From positions 1 to 43,972 of the forward strand of contig JABEUL010000223.1 in NCBI GenBank assembly GCA_013044465.1: a DNA stretch of 43,972 bases, in the 5' to 3' direction. Position 1 is the first letter of the stretch. Every line of letters begins with the position of its first letter. The position numbers and the translations under genes were made by a program. The stretch comes from Acidimicrobiales bacterium. GTDB taxonomy: Bacteria > Actinomycetota > Acidimicrobiia > Acidimicrobiales > JABEUL01. This document shows positions 24,402 to 32,775 of this stretch, one piece after another. The notes under the pieces are model-generated. The model worked only from the letters and a program-made list of their open reading frames with translations. It did no database searches and had not been told where the DNA came from.

Positions 24402-25118
24402 TTGACCTTGAGTAATTCACGACCTCAAACAAGTGAAGTCTTGTTACTTGGAGACATAGAGATACAAGAAAGGCTTGCATATAGCTCAAACAACGCGTTT
24501 ATAGTAAGTGTCAGTTATCAGGATCAAAGCGAGCTGTGCGTATATAAGCCGGAAGCCGGCGAGCGCCCGCTTTGGGATTTCGAACCGGGACTTTGGAAAA
24601 GAGAAGTTGGAGCATATGAGTTAAGTGCTTTATTTGGTTGGGAGATTATCCCTGAAACGCTTGGGCGCTTCGACGCGCCACTCGGTGTTGGATCGATTCA
24701 AAAATACATTGACTTTGATCCAGAGGAGCACTACTTTACCTTGGTTGATCAAGAAAAATACATGTGCGAAATTGAAAAAGTAGCACTTTTTGACTTTGTT
24801 GCTAATAATGCAGATCGAAAAGGCGGTCATTTTCTAATTGATGAAAATGGTCATCTCTGGGCAATTGATCATGGCCTGTGTTTTAACGAGGATCCGAAGT
24901 TGAGGACGGTTGTTTGGGACTTAGGAGAAAGGACGGTTCCAAATAATCTCAAAGAAGACTTAAGATTGGCCAAGCCAGATGTTGAAGAGACCCTCAGCCC
25001 TTATTTAAGTAAAAGAGAGATCGAACTTACTATTTTAAGGTTAGAAGCAGTTATAAAGCTAGAGGCGTTCCCTGATCCGGGTGACGGCAGGCGGCCTTAT
25101 CCCTGGCCACTTCTTTAA
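24402..25118 (+). CDS. SCO1664 family protein (kinase-like fold)
   Basis: A 238-residue member of the actinobacterial SCO1664 family, which has features of the PI3/4-kinase-like fold. Visible are CVYKPEAGERPLWDFE, with the Lys that would bind nucleotide, NADRKGGHFLID, in which Asn-Ala-Asp-Arg resembles a catalytic loop, and AIDHGLCFN, like a metal-binding DHG. Enzyme activity is inferred only. The TTG at 24402 directly follows the DUF3090 stop; a TTG at 24408 is an alternative, and neither has a ribosome site. Its stop abuts the convergent phosphoesterase stop with no base between. Confidence 0.88.
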   Translation: MTLSNSRPQTSEVLLLGDIEIQERLAYSSNNAFIVSVSYQDQSELCVYKPEAGERPLWDFEPGLWKREVGAYELSALFGWEIIPETLGRFDAPLGVGSIQKYIDFDPEEHYFTLVDQEKYMCEIEKVALFDFVANNADRKGGHFLIDENGHLWAIDHGLCFNEDPKLRTVVWDLGERTVPNNLKEDLRLAKPDVEETLSPYLSKREIELTILRLEAVIKLEAFPDPGDGRRPYPWPLL

Positions 25119-26720
25119 CTAACAGGATTTTGCAGTCGGCCTTTTCTTCCGTGTACCTGATTCTTGATTTGGTACACCTTGCGTTGATGGCATTGCCAGG
25201 GGCTCGACTGCTCCAATAACTGTATTTAATGTACAGTCAGTAGTGCCCGCCATGGACTTAACCGATGTTGATATGGATGGAAGTGAAGGTGCGGAAGTAT
25301 TGGAGCTTCCAAAATCAAAAGCTGAAGTTAAGTCTCCAGTGTTGTCTCTTCTCCACTGGCTCAAATTAGGGACTTCTACGCCAAATCTGGACTCGATAAA
25401 ACGAAGAGTAGAGGTATGGTCAAAAGTTTCCGAACATACATAACCGCCTTTACTAAAGGGCGATACAACAATCATTGGAACCCTGAACCCAAGACCTATT
25501 GGTCCATTTGATCCACTTGCATCACTTGGAAGCGGAGAGACAGTCAAGTACTCATCTTTTGTTCCCGGTGGCGGAGTTGGGGGTGTGACATGGTCGAAAA
25601 AACCACCGTTTTCATCGTAAGTTATAAATAGTGCGGTCTTTGCCCACACCGAAGGGTTCGACATGAGCGTGGTAATAACTTGATTCACAACTTGTTCGCC
25701 ACCTACAGGTGGTGCCGGTGGATGTTCAGAAGCTGGATCTGATGCGACTATCCATGAGACTTGGGGGAGATTTCCAGTTTGGACATCGGTTTGAAAATCA
25801 TTGGGGAAAGCTTCTTGAAATGCAAGCTTGTACTTCTGTGAACTTGAATCTAAGAACTGTGGGAAGTAAAGCAAGATATTGTCTGAAGCAAGTGCGCCAA
25901 GTGCGGTTCCTGGGGCATAAAGAGAACCGGAGGGCTGATAAGTTTTCCAAGTAATACCTTTTGCACTTAGTTGGTCTGGCATAGTGGTCCATTTTGCGCT
26001 GCCTTCATATGAAAGTGACCCTTGGGTAGTTACAACAGGCCCGCCATTTTTGCCACTTGGATCAATGGTTCCCGACATTGCCATAAGTCGATTTGGATGG
26101 GTGGGACCTAATACCGAGCAGTGGTAAGCATCGCAAATCGTGTAGCTGTCAGCTAGTGCATAATAATAGGGAAGGTCGGCTCTTTCGTAGTATCCCATAG
26201 TGCCCAGTGCATTTGCTGGCCCATCGGCACTCAGATGAGCACTCCCAAAGCCATCCATTTTCCCATTGTCCCAAGACTGATGCTGCGGGCCCCAAGCGTG
26301 GGTAATGTCATTGACACACATTGAATTAGTCGCATTAATTGTGTCCAAGTGGAATGGCAATAGCTTCCCAACGGGTGCCACGGAGCTATTTGCTGAAAAA
26401 TCCTGCTCAAATATGCCGGCAGTTCGAGCTGCTTGGTTGCTAAAGCCATTTACTCCAGGGTAGGTGCCAAAGTACTGGTCAAAAGACCGATTTTCCTGGA
26501 TAAAGATGACAATGTGATCAATTTGATTCAGTCCGTTTGGCGGTGCGCAAATTTTGCCCGTAGTTGTCGTGGCCGCACTTGGAGTGGATGAAGTACAGGA
26601 GGACAAAAGTGCTGCCCCTGCCCCTGCCCCAAGGCTCGCCAAAAGGAAATCTCGCCTTGAAAACGGATTATTTGAACTGAGTTTTCTTATTTTGCCTGGA
26701 AAGTCATCAAATTGTGCCAT
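25119..26720 (-). CDS. Tat-exported lipoprotein phosphoesterase (phospholipase C/acid phosphatase family)
   Basis: A 533-residue secreted phosphoesterase (PF04185 type). A twin-arginine signal peptide has Arg22-Arg23 in SRRDFLLASLG and ends in the lipobox LLSSC at Cys42, so it is folded before export and then anchored by lipid. A Ser/Thr-rich linker precedes the enzyme, whose start HIVIFIQENRSFDQYFGTYP carries the metal-binding Glu-Asn. FITYDENGGFFDHVTPP and SPFSKGGYVCSETFDHTS supply the other ligands. The family includes phospholipases C and acid phosphatases, so it may release phosphate from lipids or esters. A -35/-10 pair 6 nt before the ATG indicates a leaderless mRNA. Confidence 0.93.
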   Translation of the reverse strand: MAQFDDFPGKIRKLSSNNPFSRRDFLLASLGAGAGAALLSSCTSSTPSAATTTTGKICAPPNGLNQIDHIVIFIQENRSFDQYFGTYPGVNGFSNQAARTAGIFEQDFSANSSVAPVGKLLPFHLDTINATNSMCVNDITHAWGPQHQSWDNGKMDGFGSAHLSADGPANALGTMGYYERADLPYYYALADSYTICDAYHCSVLGPTHPNRLMAMSGTIDPSGKNGGPVVTTQGSLSYEGSAKWTTMPDQLSAKGITWKTYQPSGSLYAPGTALGALASDNILLYFPQFLDSSSQKYKLAFQEAFPNDFQTDVQTGNLPQVSWIVASDPASEHPPAPPVGGEQVVNQVITTLMSNPSVWAKTALFITYDENGGFFDHVTPPTPPPGTKDEYLTVSPLPSDASGSNGPIGLGFRVPMIVVSPFSKGGYVCSETFDHTSTLRFIESRFGVEVPNLSQWRRDNTGDLTSAFDFGSSNTSAPSLPSISTSVKSMAGTTDCTLNTVIGAVEPLAMPSTQGVPNQESGTRKKRPTAKSC

Positions 26721-26726
26721 GTAGTG

Positions 26727-26755
26727 ATGCTATCGCTACTAAGAGACAAGTACAA
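26727..26755 (-). promoter_or_regulatory. Predicted leaderless promoter of the phosphoesterase gene
   Basis: On the minus strand TTGTAC, a 17-nt spacer, TAGCAT, then 6 nt and the ATG. This is the most complete leaderless promoter in the window. Confidence 0.6.
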
Positions 26756-26765
26756 AGTTATTGGA

Positions 26766-26813
26766 CAAAATAAAAATTAGCCACCCAGCCAAGTATCTCC
26801 TTAGGCTGGATGG
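26766..26813 (-). terminator. Rho-independent terminator of etfBA
   Basis: On the minus strand a ten-pair stem (CCATCCAGCC / GGCTGGGTGG with one G-U) closes a 13-base loop and is followed by CTAATTTTTATTTTG. It starts 7 nt after the etfA stop, and the T-run identifies the minus strand as the terminated one. Confidence 0.85.
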
Positions 26814-26819
26814 GATTAA

Positions 26820-27794
26820 TTAACTTCGTGCTTTAAGTGCCTCAATAAGCTTCGGCAGTACTTTGTGAACATCGCCAACTATTCCAAGGTCAGCAACTGA
26901 AAAGATTGGAGCCTCAGCATCTTTGTTGATCGCAATGATGTTCTTGGCATTTTTCATTCCGACTAAGTGTTGTGTAGCACCTGAAATTCCACATGCCAAG
27001 TAGACAGTTGGTTTAACTGTCTTTCCAGTTTGGCCGACTTGGTAGGAATAAGGAACCCAACCAGCATCGACGATTGCTCTAGATGCTCCTGGTGCCCCAT
27101 GAAGTAACTTGGCGAGCTCTTCAATCAGTGAGTAGTTGTCTTTTTCTCCAAGTCCTCTACCACCTGAAACTACTATGTCAGCTTCATCGAGTTTTGGCCC
27201 GGTTAGCTCTTCAACGTGCTTTGCCACTACCTTGGCAGCGCCAGTTGCACCAATGTCTCCAACTGGCAATGAAGCAACATTAGCTGGTGATCCACCGGAT
27301 GCAACGGGTGCAAATGTTTTTGCTCTCACTAGAAAAATCGCAGGGGACTTGTCTGAGGTAAAGCGTGATTTAGCTATCTGAGTGCCACCAAAAATGGAGT
27401 GGCTAGCAACTAATGAGTCACCAGAAACTTCCAGTCCAGTCACGTTTGTAATAACTGGAGCATCAATCTTCACAGACAGCCTCCCAGCTACATCACGACC
27501 CTCATATGTAGTCCCGATTAACAACACCTCTGGCCCGGCGCCTTCACCAACTGCTTTAGCTATTGCGCTTGCAACTGGTGCGCCTGGCAACGAGTCTCCT
27601 AAATCTCCAACATCGTGGAGCATGGTTGCTCCGTAGTTCCCTAATTCACCAGCAATCGAAGCGACATCTGGTCCCCACGCAACAGCTTCCAGTGTGCCAC
27701 CGAGTGACTTGGCGAAAGTGAGCAACTCAAGAGTCGTAGAAGTTGGTTTGCCATCTTGTGACTCAGCTAATACCCATATTTTTGATAATGACAT
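26820..27794 (-). CDS. etfA: Electron transfer flavoprotein, alpha subunit
   Basis: A 324-residue ETF alpha subunit. The C-terminal FAD-binding domain is clear: SGGRGLGEKDNYSLIEELA, GASRAIVDAGWVPYSYQVGQTGKTV, PTVYLACGISGATQHLVGM and IIAINKDAEAPIFSVADLGIVGD. With EtfB it forms the heterodimer that takes electrons from acyl-CoA dehydrogenases and passes them to the quinone pool. It starts 19 nt after the etfB stop and is followed at once by the terminator. Together with hbd, meaA and the crotonase it fits a fatty-acid or acyl-CoA-using metabolism. Confidence 0.97.
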   Translation of the reverse strand: MSLSKIWVLAESQDGKPTSTTLELLTFAKSLGGTLEAVAWGPDVASIAGELGNYGATMLHDVGDLGDSLPGAPVASAIAKAVGEGAGPEVLLIGTTYEGRDVAGRLSVKIDAPVITNVTGLEVSGDSLVASHSIFGGTQIAKSRFTSDKSPAIFLVRAKTFAPVASGGSPANVASLPVGDIGATGAAKVVAKHVEELTGPKLDEADIVVSGGRGLGEKDNYSLIEELAKLLHGAPGASRAIVDAGWVPYSYQVGQTGKTVKPTVYLACGISGATQHLVGMKNAKNIIAINKDAEAPIFSVADLGIVGDVHKVLPKLIEALKARS

Positions 27795-27813
27795 CTGTAA
27801 AATCTCTTTCTTC

Positions 27814-28593
27814 TTATACCAATTTGAGTTGCTCTAGGAATCCGATTACTTTTTCATAAGCATCGCCTTCGTCAACTACTTTTTCTCCAGCTGCACGGGC
27901 TTCAGCTGCAACAATTTCGAATACTTCTTGCCTGGCTCCTACACCGCCAATTTCACTTGAACTAAGTCCAAGATCAGAAACAGTTACCTCTTCCACAGGC
28001 TTGCTTTTAGCAGCCATGATTCCTTTGAAGTTTGGATACCTAGGCTCAACTACTCCAGCAGTCACTGTTACTAAAGCAGGAAGGGGGCAAGTTACTTCGT
28101 CGTATCCGGCTTCAGTTTGCCTTTCAACTTTTATTGAAGTGCCATCGACCGTTATCTTCTTGGCAAAGGTAACTGATGGAAGACCAAGTATCTCTGCTAT
28201 TTGAACTGGTGTGGTTCCCGTGTATCCATCAGATGACTCGGTTGCAGCCAGTATCAAATCAGGCTGAGCCTTTTTAATTGCAGCAGCCAATGCTTTTGCA
28301 GTTCCAAGTGCATCGGATCCGCTCAGCTGAGGGTCGGAAACCAAGATGGCTTTAGCCGCACCCATTGCAAGTGCAGTCCTCAACCCGCCGGTCTCACCGT
28401 CGGCTGCCATAGAAACTAATGTGACTTCACCACCACCGCTAGCTTCAGCTAACTGCAAGCCAAGTTCAACTCCATAACTGTCGGAGTCGTCCATGATGAG
28501 CTTGCCATCTCTTTTTAAGGTATTCGTGGACGAATTCATCTCTCCCGGTGCTGCCGGGTCAGGTATTTGCTTTACGCATACGACAACATTCAT
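27814..28593 (-). CDS. etfB: Electron transfer flavoprotein, beta subunit
   Basis: A 259-residue ETF beta subunit. MNVVVCVKQIPDP opens the protein; ALAMGAAKAILVSD, LILAATESSDGYTGTTPVQIAEILGLP and LPALVTVTAGVVEPRYPNFKGIMAAKSKP are family signatures, the last including the recognition-loop region that docks on dehydrogenases. An AAGGAT site lies about 10 nt before the ATG. First gene of the etfBA unit. Length is normal for the family. Confidence 0.97.
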   Translation of the reverse strand: MNVVVCVKQIPDPAAPGEMNSSTNTLKRDGKLIMDDSDSYGVELGLQLAEASGGGEVTLVSMAADGETGGLRTALAMGAAKAILVSDPQLSGSDALGTAKALAAAIKKAQPDLILAATESSDGYTGTTPVQIAEILGLPSVTFAKKITVDGTSIKVERQTEAGYDEVTCPLPALVTVTAGVVEPRYPNFKGIMAAKSKPVEEVTVSDLGLSSSEIGGVGARQEVFEIVAAEARAAGEKVVDEGDAYEKVIGFLEQLKLV

Positions 28594-28643
28594 TTACAGT
28601 AAATCCTTCTGATCCATGTGGCAAAAATGCCTTCTACTCCAAT

Positions 28644-29375
28644 TTAGAGTAGCCCAACCACAAATTTAGGTACGTCCGTGATGATAGCAGCGACGTTTAG
28701 GCCAATAAAAATTCTAGCCTCATCTAAATCATTGACTGTCCAAACCCCGAGATCAAGACCGATCTCGTTCGATCTCTCTACCAGGTCTTTTGTCAGCAGT
28801 GCCCGATGAGGGAGAATCCAGGAGTGGCCACTTCTTTTTATTTTTTCCATTAGCTCTGCCCCTATTTGCGAGCCAGTTACTGCTCCTTGATCAATCGGGG
28901 TGATCAAAAGCCCAGTTCTTATCGCTTTTTTGTCTAATTGGGAGCGGAACGCATCGATTGTTCTTATTGAAAATGAAGTAACTAAAGTACTGCAATCAGA
29001 AGGTTTTTCCAAAATTTCAACAAGCTTCTGGCAGAGGTTGTGGGCATAAACTTCGTCAAAATCACCAAAGCTATCGGGGTTTGCCTTTAATTCAATATCA
29101 ACTGTTTTGCTTCCTAGGAGGTCGAGGACTTCTTCAAGGTGGGGGATGAAATCAGGCAAATCGCAAGCATCCATATTTTTGATAAAGCCCTGTTGGAGGT
29201 AGGTGTCATCGTGGAAAACTACCAATTTGCCGTCTCTGGTGAGGTGAACATCCAATTCCACTCCATCTGCCCCTTCCTCAATTGCTAGTTGGAAACTTTC
29301 TAAGGTGTTCTCAATTTGGCTCTTTGGCGATCCTCGGTGTCCAAGTATCAGTGGATTTCGGTTTGAATTTTCCAT
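28644..29375 (-). CDS. Glycerophosphodiester phosphodiesterase
   Basis: A 243-residue GDPD-family enzyme that hydrolyses glycerophosphodiesters to glycerol-3-phosphate and an alcohol. ILGHRGSP holds the catalytic HR pair, ENTLESFQLAIEEGADGVELDVHLTRDGKLVV-type sequence (the ExD metal site lies in GVELDV) and the second His in VFHDD complete the active site; VDIELK and WTVND follow at the expected places. No signal peptide, so it is probably cytoplasmic. The start is set at ATG 29375; an extension of 28 codons is open but unlike the family. A TAATTT hexamer lies 8 nt upstream. Confidence 0.93.
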   Translation of the reverse strand: MENSNRNPLILGHRGSPKSQIENTLESFQLAIEEGADGVELDVHLTRDGKLVVFHDDTYLQQGFIKNMDACDLPDFIPHLEEVLDLLGSKTVDIELKANPDSFGDFDEVYAHNLCQKLVEILEKPSDCSTLVTSFSIRTIDAFRSQLDKKAIRTGLLITPIDQGAVTGSQIGAELMEKIKRSGHSWILPHRALLTKDLVERSNEIGLDLGVWTVNDLDEARIFIGLNVAAIITDVPKFVVGLL

Positions 29376-29383
29376 ATTTTTAT

Positions 29384-29389
29384 AAATTA
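29384..29389 (-). promoter_or_regulatory. Possible -10 element, leaderless GDPD gene mRNA
   Basis: TAATTT on the minus strand ends 8 nt before the ATG at 29375. The surrounding sequence is very AT-rich, so this is weaker than the other cases. Confidence 0.3.
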
Positions 29390-29570
29390 CCAGTTGGTAA
29401 CTCTTGATTTTCGGTCTCACTGCAAGTACAATACTGATTACATAATCGATAAGGATCATCGGCGGTGAGAAACCGGTGAAACTTTAGTGAAAATGACCGT
29501 TTTTGTCGGTTCGGGAGAATCCGGCAAGCGGAATGTTTGAAGCTATTTTGAGTGCCGTGGAGGAGGCAGC

Positions 29571-29861
29571 GTGACTCTGACCTGGAATAGAACAACTGAC
29601 TGGGATCAAGATGACTGGCGGGTTCGTGCAGCCTGCAGGGACACTGACCCAGATCTTTTCTTCCCAATCGGATCTACGGGAGCAGCTCTTGATCAGATTT
29701 GTGCTGCCAAGAAAGTCTGTAATTTATGTGACTCAAAGGATCAATGCTTAGAGTTCGCACTTGCCACCAACCAGGAATCTGGTGTTTGGGGGGCAACTTC
29801 TGAAGAGGAGAGGCGCGGTTTGCGCAAAATCTGGTTAATCCGCCAGAGAAGAGCTTCTTAG
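29571..29861 (+). CDS. whiB1: WhiB1/WblE-like iron-sulfur regulator
   Basis: A 96-residue WhiB-family protein that binds a 4Fe-4S cluster and acts with the main sigma factor. The four ligand cysteines are C22, C50, C53 and C59, and an extra C44 lies between. CRDTDPDLFFPIGSTGAAL closely resembles WhiB1/WblE rather than WhiB7. The sigma-binding turn reads GVWGATSEEERR, so the usual GVWGG has Ala as its last residue. A basic tail follows. The GTG start at 29571 has GGAGGAGG just upstream. As in mycobacteria a pdtaS-type gene is nearby, here with one gene in between. Confidence 0.93.
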   Translation: MTLTWNRTTDWDQDDWRVRAACRDTDPDLFFPIGSTGAALDQICAAKKVCNLCDSKDQCLEFALATNQESGVWGATSEEERRGLRKIWLIRQRRAS

Positions 29862-29875
29862 CCTAAAGGATACAT

Positions 29876-31039
29876 TTGTCTGAACACAATAAGGCAATCG
29901 GATTAATCATTATTGCCATTGGCCTGACTTTTTCTTTTTCATCTTGTTCTAGGTCGGTTTCACCTTCCACCCAAAGTTCAACTACTACGTCATCTACAGC
30001 TTCAGCCAACATTGCTGGCAGCGAAAATGGAATCACAACCTCATGGATCAACAGCCAGGAAGCCATATGGGCCACAAAATCTAATTACCCACTCTTGGTG
30101 TATCCATTTTTTCAAACCGCAAGTTATGACAACATTGAAGCACAAGGTGTAAATACATCGGTTTTAAATGAAAATTTAAATATGTTAGAAGCTTTAGGTG
30201 GCACTGGCATTACTATCCACATGGGGTATGACCCTTGGCTAATTAACATTCCAAATGCAAGGAGTCAAGATCAAGAAATTGCAAGTTCTCTAAAGTCAAA
30301 TAGTCAATCACTGATGCTTGCAGATGCCAGCGCCGAAAACTACAGGCATAACAAATTATCGTGGAGTGACTTCAAGACGGCTTGGATAAATAGAGTCACA
30401 ACTTTGGCTGAGATGTTCCACCCTGCTTATTACACAGTCATAAAAGAGCCTCCTTGGTATATTCCGATGATTGCCGGTGTGAATTCCAATGGATCTGGAG
30501 CAACTGATGCCCAGTTGGAAGATCCAAACCAGTGGGCATCTCTTTTGCAGTCATTGATTACCGCTGTGAAATCCGTTTCACCGTCAACAAAAGTTGGGAT
30601 AGCAGTATCTGGGGATCTTTATGACGGCAAGCCGTCAGGAACACTTGATACTGCTTTGTTGAAATTAGCGGTCAAGATGAGCAACTTGGACTACATTGGA
30701 TTTGATCTCTATACTTCAACAGCATTTTCTAACACGGTCCAGTTCTTGCATTCAAATGGTGCAAATGGAAAAGAAATCTGGATAGCTGAAACCTGGAGCA
30801 CCACTACTCCAAATTATGCATTCTCGCAAACGAGATCCTCACTCGATGTGGCATGGGCAAAATTCCTCTTTCACTATGCCCACTACATAGGTGCAACAGG
30901 CATAGTTCCTTTTTATACCGATGTTTTCTCGTCATATTCGCAGCCACCTAACTCAGCATCTGGATTGCTAAGTTACTTTAATTCGAGGACTCCAGTATTC
31001 AATGAGTTTCAAAGTCTCACTTCGAGTCAAGGGAAGTAG
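29876..31039 (+). CDS. Lipoprotein with glycoside-hydrolase-like barrel
   Basis: A 387-residue exported lipoprotein. Signal peptide with lipobox FSSC (Cys24), then a Ser/Thr-rich linker (about 25-47). The rest looks like a beta/alpha barrel of glycoside-hydrolase type: TVIKEPPWY with Glu191 is placed like a strand-4 acid/base and EIWIAETWS with Glu305 like a strand-7 nucleophile. LDYIGFDLYTS resembles the GxDxY stretch of clan-A enzymes. No specific family is recognised, so the substrate is unknown. The TTG start has AAGGA 5 nt upstream. It lies 14 nt after whiB1 and may be cotranscribed with it. Confidence 0.75.
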   Translation: MSEHNKAIGLIIIAIGLTFSFSSCSRSVSPSTQSSTTTSSTASANIAGSENGITTSWINSQEAIWATKSNYPLLVYPFFQTASYDNIEAQGVNTSVLNENLNMLEALGGTGITIHMGYDPWLINIPNARSQDQEIASSLKSNSQSLMLADASAENYRHNKLSWSDFKTAWINRVTTLAEMFHPAYYTVIKEPPWYIPMIAGVNSNGSGATDAQLEDPNQWASLLQSLITAVKSVSPSTKVGIAVSGDLYDGKPSGTLDTALLKLAVKMSNLDYIGFDLYTSTAFSNTVQFLHSNGANGKEIWIAETWSTTTPNYAFSQTRSSLDVAWAKFLFHYAHYIGATGIVPFYTDVFSSYSQPPNSASGLLSYFNSRTPVFNEFQSLTSSQGK

Positions 31040-31040
31040 C

Positions 31041-32549
31041 TTATATTTCCACTGTGGTAGGTGCCCGATTGGGACTAATTGGAATAGTAAGTCTGGCAAC
31101 GGTTCCGCCATCATTAAATAGAGTCAACTCGCCTGCCATCTGACTTCTCACCAAGTCTCTTACAAGTGAAAGTCCTAGTGTCCCGGTTGAATCAAGCGTG
31201 AATCCATCAGGAAGGCCAACGCCGTTATCCCTAACTTCAACTGTCAAGAGATCATTGCTATGAGACAGAACAAGATCAATAGTTCCAACCTCACCGCTTT
31301 TATCTGTTTCATTATCCGCTGACTCAAAGGCATGTTCCACAGCATTTTGAAGAAGTTCAGCCACCGCAACGGCTAATGGCGTGGCAATTTCAGCTAACAC
31401 CGCTCCTGCATCTCCATGAACCTTGATCTCTATGGGTCGCTCAGTCATCACTGTGTCAGTGGCTAAGCGAACCAAAGATCTCACAATTTCATTAAATGGA
31501 ACTTGGTTTGCACTATCTCTTGAGAGAATTTCATGGACAATGGCAATTGATCGAATCCTACGCTCTGCTTCACGGAGAGCTTCTGTGGCTTTGGGTTCAT
31601 CAAGTCTCCTAGTCTGGAGTCTCAGTAATGACGAAATTGTTTGCAGATTGTTTTTTACTCTGTGGTGGACCTCTCTGATGGCTGCATCTTTGGTCAGCAA
31701 AAGCCTGTCTCGTCGTCTTAGCTCCGTCACATCTCGGAGGAGAATAAATGCCCCTGTGATTTTCTTGGCAGCAAGAATTGGGACGCATTGGGCGAGAATA
31801 TAAATGTCGCCTCTTCTCTCGATCTCTTCAATTACAGGAACATGACTCACAAATGCGCCCTGCATCGCCCCCACGCCAATCCCCAAATCTTCCATTTGGC
31901 TTCCAACTACCGGAATGTGTACGCCACTTCTGTGAAGCACGCTCACTGAGTTTGGCGAGGCAAATGAGACTAGGCCTTGTGAATCTATAACAAGTACGCC
32001 GTCACCCACTCTTGGAGCCTCTTCGACAGAGACGGACTCCCCTGGAAATGGGAATGCCCCTTCTGCAATCATCCGAGAAAGGCCGGTTGCTAGTTCATGG
32101 TAGGTGTGTTCAAGCTGCCCGGGTCTTCTCCCAGCTTCATCTTCCCAGACCATAGTTACAACACCCAGTGTTTTGGTTGAAACACGTCTAACTGGAATTG
32201 CCGATATGAGAACTGGATCTGGTCTCTCACCTAAGTCCCTATTACCATTGACAATGCGTCCACTCACCAGTGCTTCAGCAACTATTGGGACTTCGGCAAT
32301 CGGAACTTGTTTTCCAATAAGGTCCTGGGGATAGAGGGTCTGGCTAGTTGAGGGTCTAACTTGACCAACTATTATATAATTGCCTTGGTCGGAAAGTGAG
32401 GGCACATAAAGGAGCAGATCGCCAAAAGCAAAATCAGCTACTAACCCCCACGCTGCTCTCAAGCGCTTTAAGTGATCAATATCTTCCTCATCGAGACCTA
32501 AATTGTCATCAAGGGGGTCAATTGGTGACTCTAAGTCCATATCACTCAC
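31041..32549 (-). CDS. pdtaS: PdtaS-type sensor histidine kinase
   Basis: A 502-residue soluble sensor kinase matching PdtaS (501 residues in M. tuberculosis, from memory). Residues 1 to about 150 are the HK-GAF sensor, about 165-280 a PAS domain, about 290-365 the HisKA_2 dimerisation domain with REVHHRVKNNLQTISSLLRL and its phospho-accepting His, and about 380-500 the HATPase with ELLQNAVEHAFE and DNGVGLPDGF. No membrane helix. The partner would be an RNA-binding ANTAR regulator (PdtaR), which is not in this window. The GTG start has TAAAGT 6 nt upstream. The stop is 1 nt from the convergent lipoprotein stop. Confidence 0.92.
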   Translation of the reverse strand: MSDMDLESPIDPLDDNLGLDEEDIDHLKRLRAAWGLVADFAFGDLLLYVPSLSDQGNYIIVGQVRPSTSQTLYPQDLIGKQVPIAEVPIVAEALVSGRIVNGNRDLGERPDPVLISAIPVRRVSTKTLGVVTMVWEDEAGRRPGQLEHTYHELATGLSRMIAEGAFPFPGESVSVEEAPRVGDGVLVIDSQGLVSFASPNSVSVLHRSGVHIPVVGSQMEDLGIGVGAMQGAFVSHVPVIEEIERRGDIYILAQCVPILAAKKITGAFILLRDVTELRRRDRLLLTKDAAIREVHHRVKNNLQTISSLLRLQTRRLDEPKATEALREAERRIRSIAIVHEILSRDSANQVPFNEIVRSLVRLATDTVMTERPIEIKVHGDAGAVLAEIATPLAVAVAELLQNAVEHAFESADNETDKSGEVGTIDLVLSHSNDLLTVEVRDNGVGLPDGFTLDSTGTLGLSLVRDLVRSQMAGELTLFNDGGTVARLTIPISPNRAPTTVEI

Positions 32550-32555
32550 ATTTCC

Positions 32556-32561
32556 ACTTTA
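32556..32561 (-). promoter_or_regulatory. Predicted -10 element, leaderless pdtaS mRNA
   Basis: TAAAGT on the minus strand ends 6 nt before the GTG at 32549. The rest of the 226-nt gap up to 32775 shows no other clear signal apart from the -10 of the next gene. Confidence 0.4.
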
Positions 32562-32762
32562 AACGACTTTACCTATCCAGCTTTGTATACCGATTGGATA
32601 ATACATTTGCTAAAGATTAAATATGAAACTTAGACCAACAGTTTTATAGGCAAATGGCACCCTATTAACCTCATGGCGAGTGGCAGGCCATGGAACGATC
32701 GATTTAGCTCTTACATCCTGGCGAGACCTTAAGCCTTAAGTGAGCTGATGGCCAGCCAGTGA

Positions 32763-32768
32763 TAAACT
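32763..32768 (+). promoter_or_regulatory. Predicted -10 element of the unknown two-gene unit
   Basis: TAAACT ends 7 nt before the GTG at 32776; no ribosome site is present. Confidence 0.4.
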
Positions 32769-32775
32769 AGATAAC

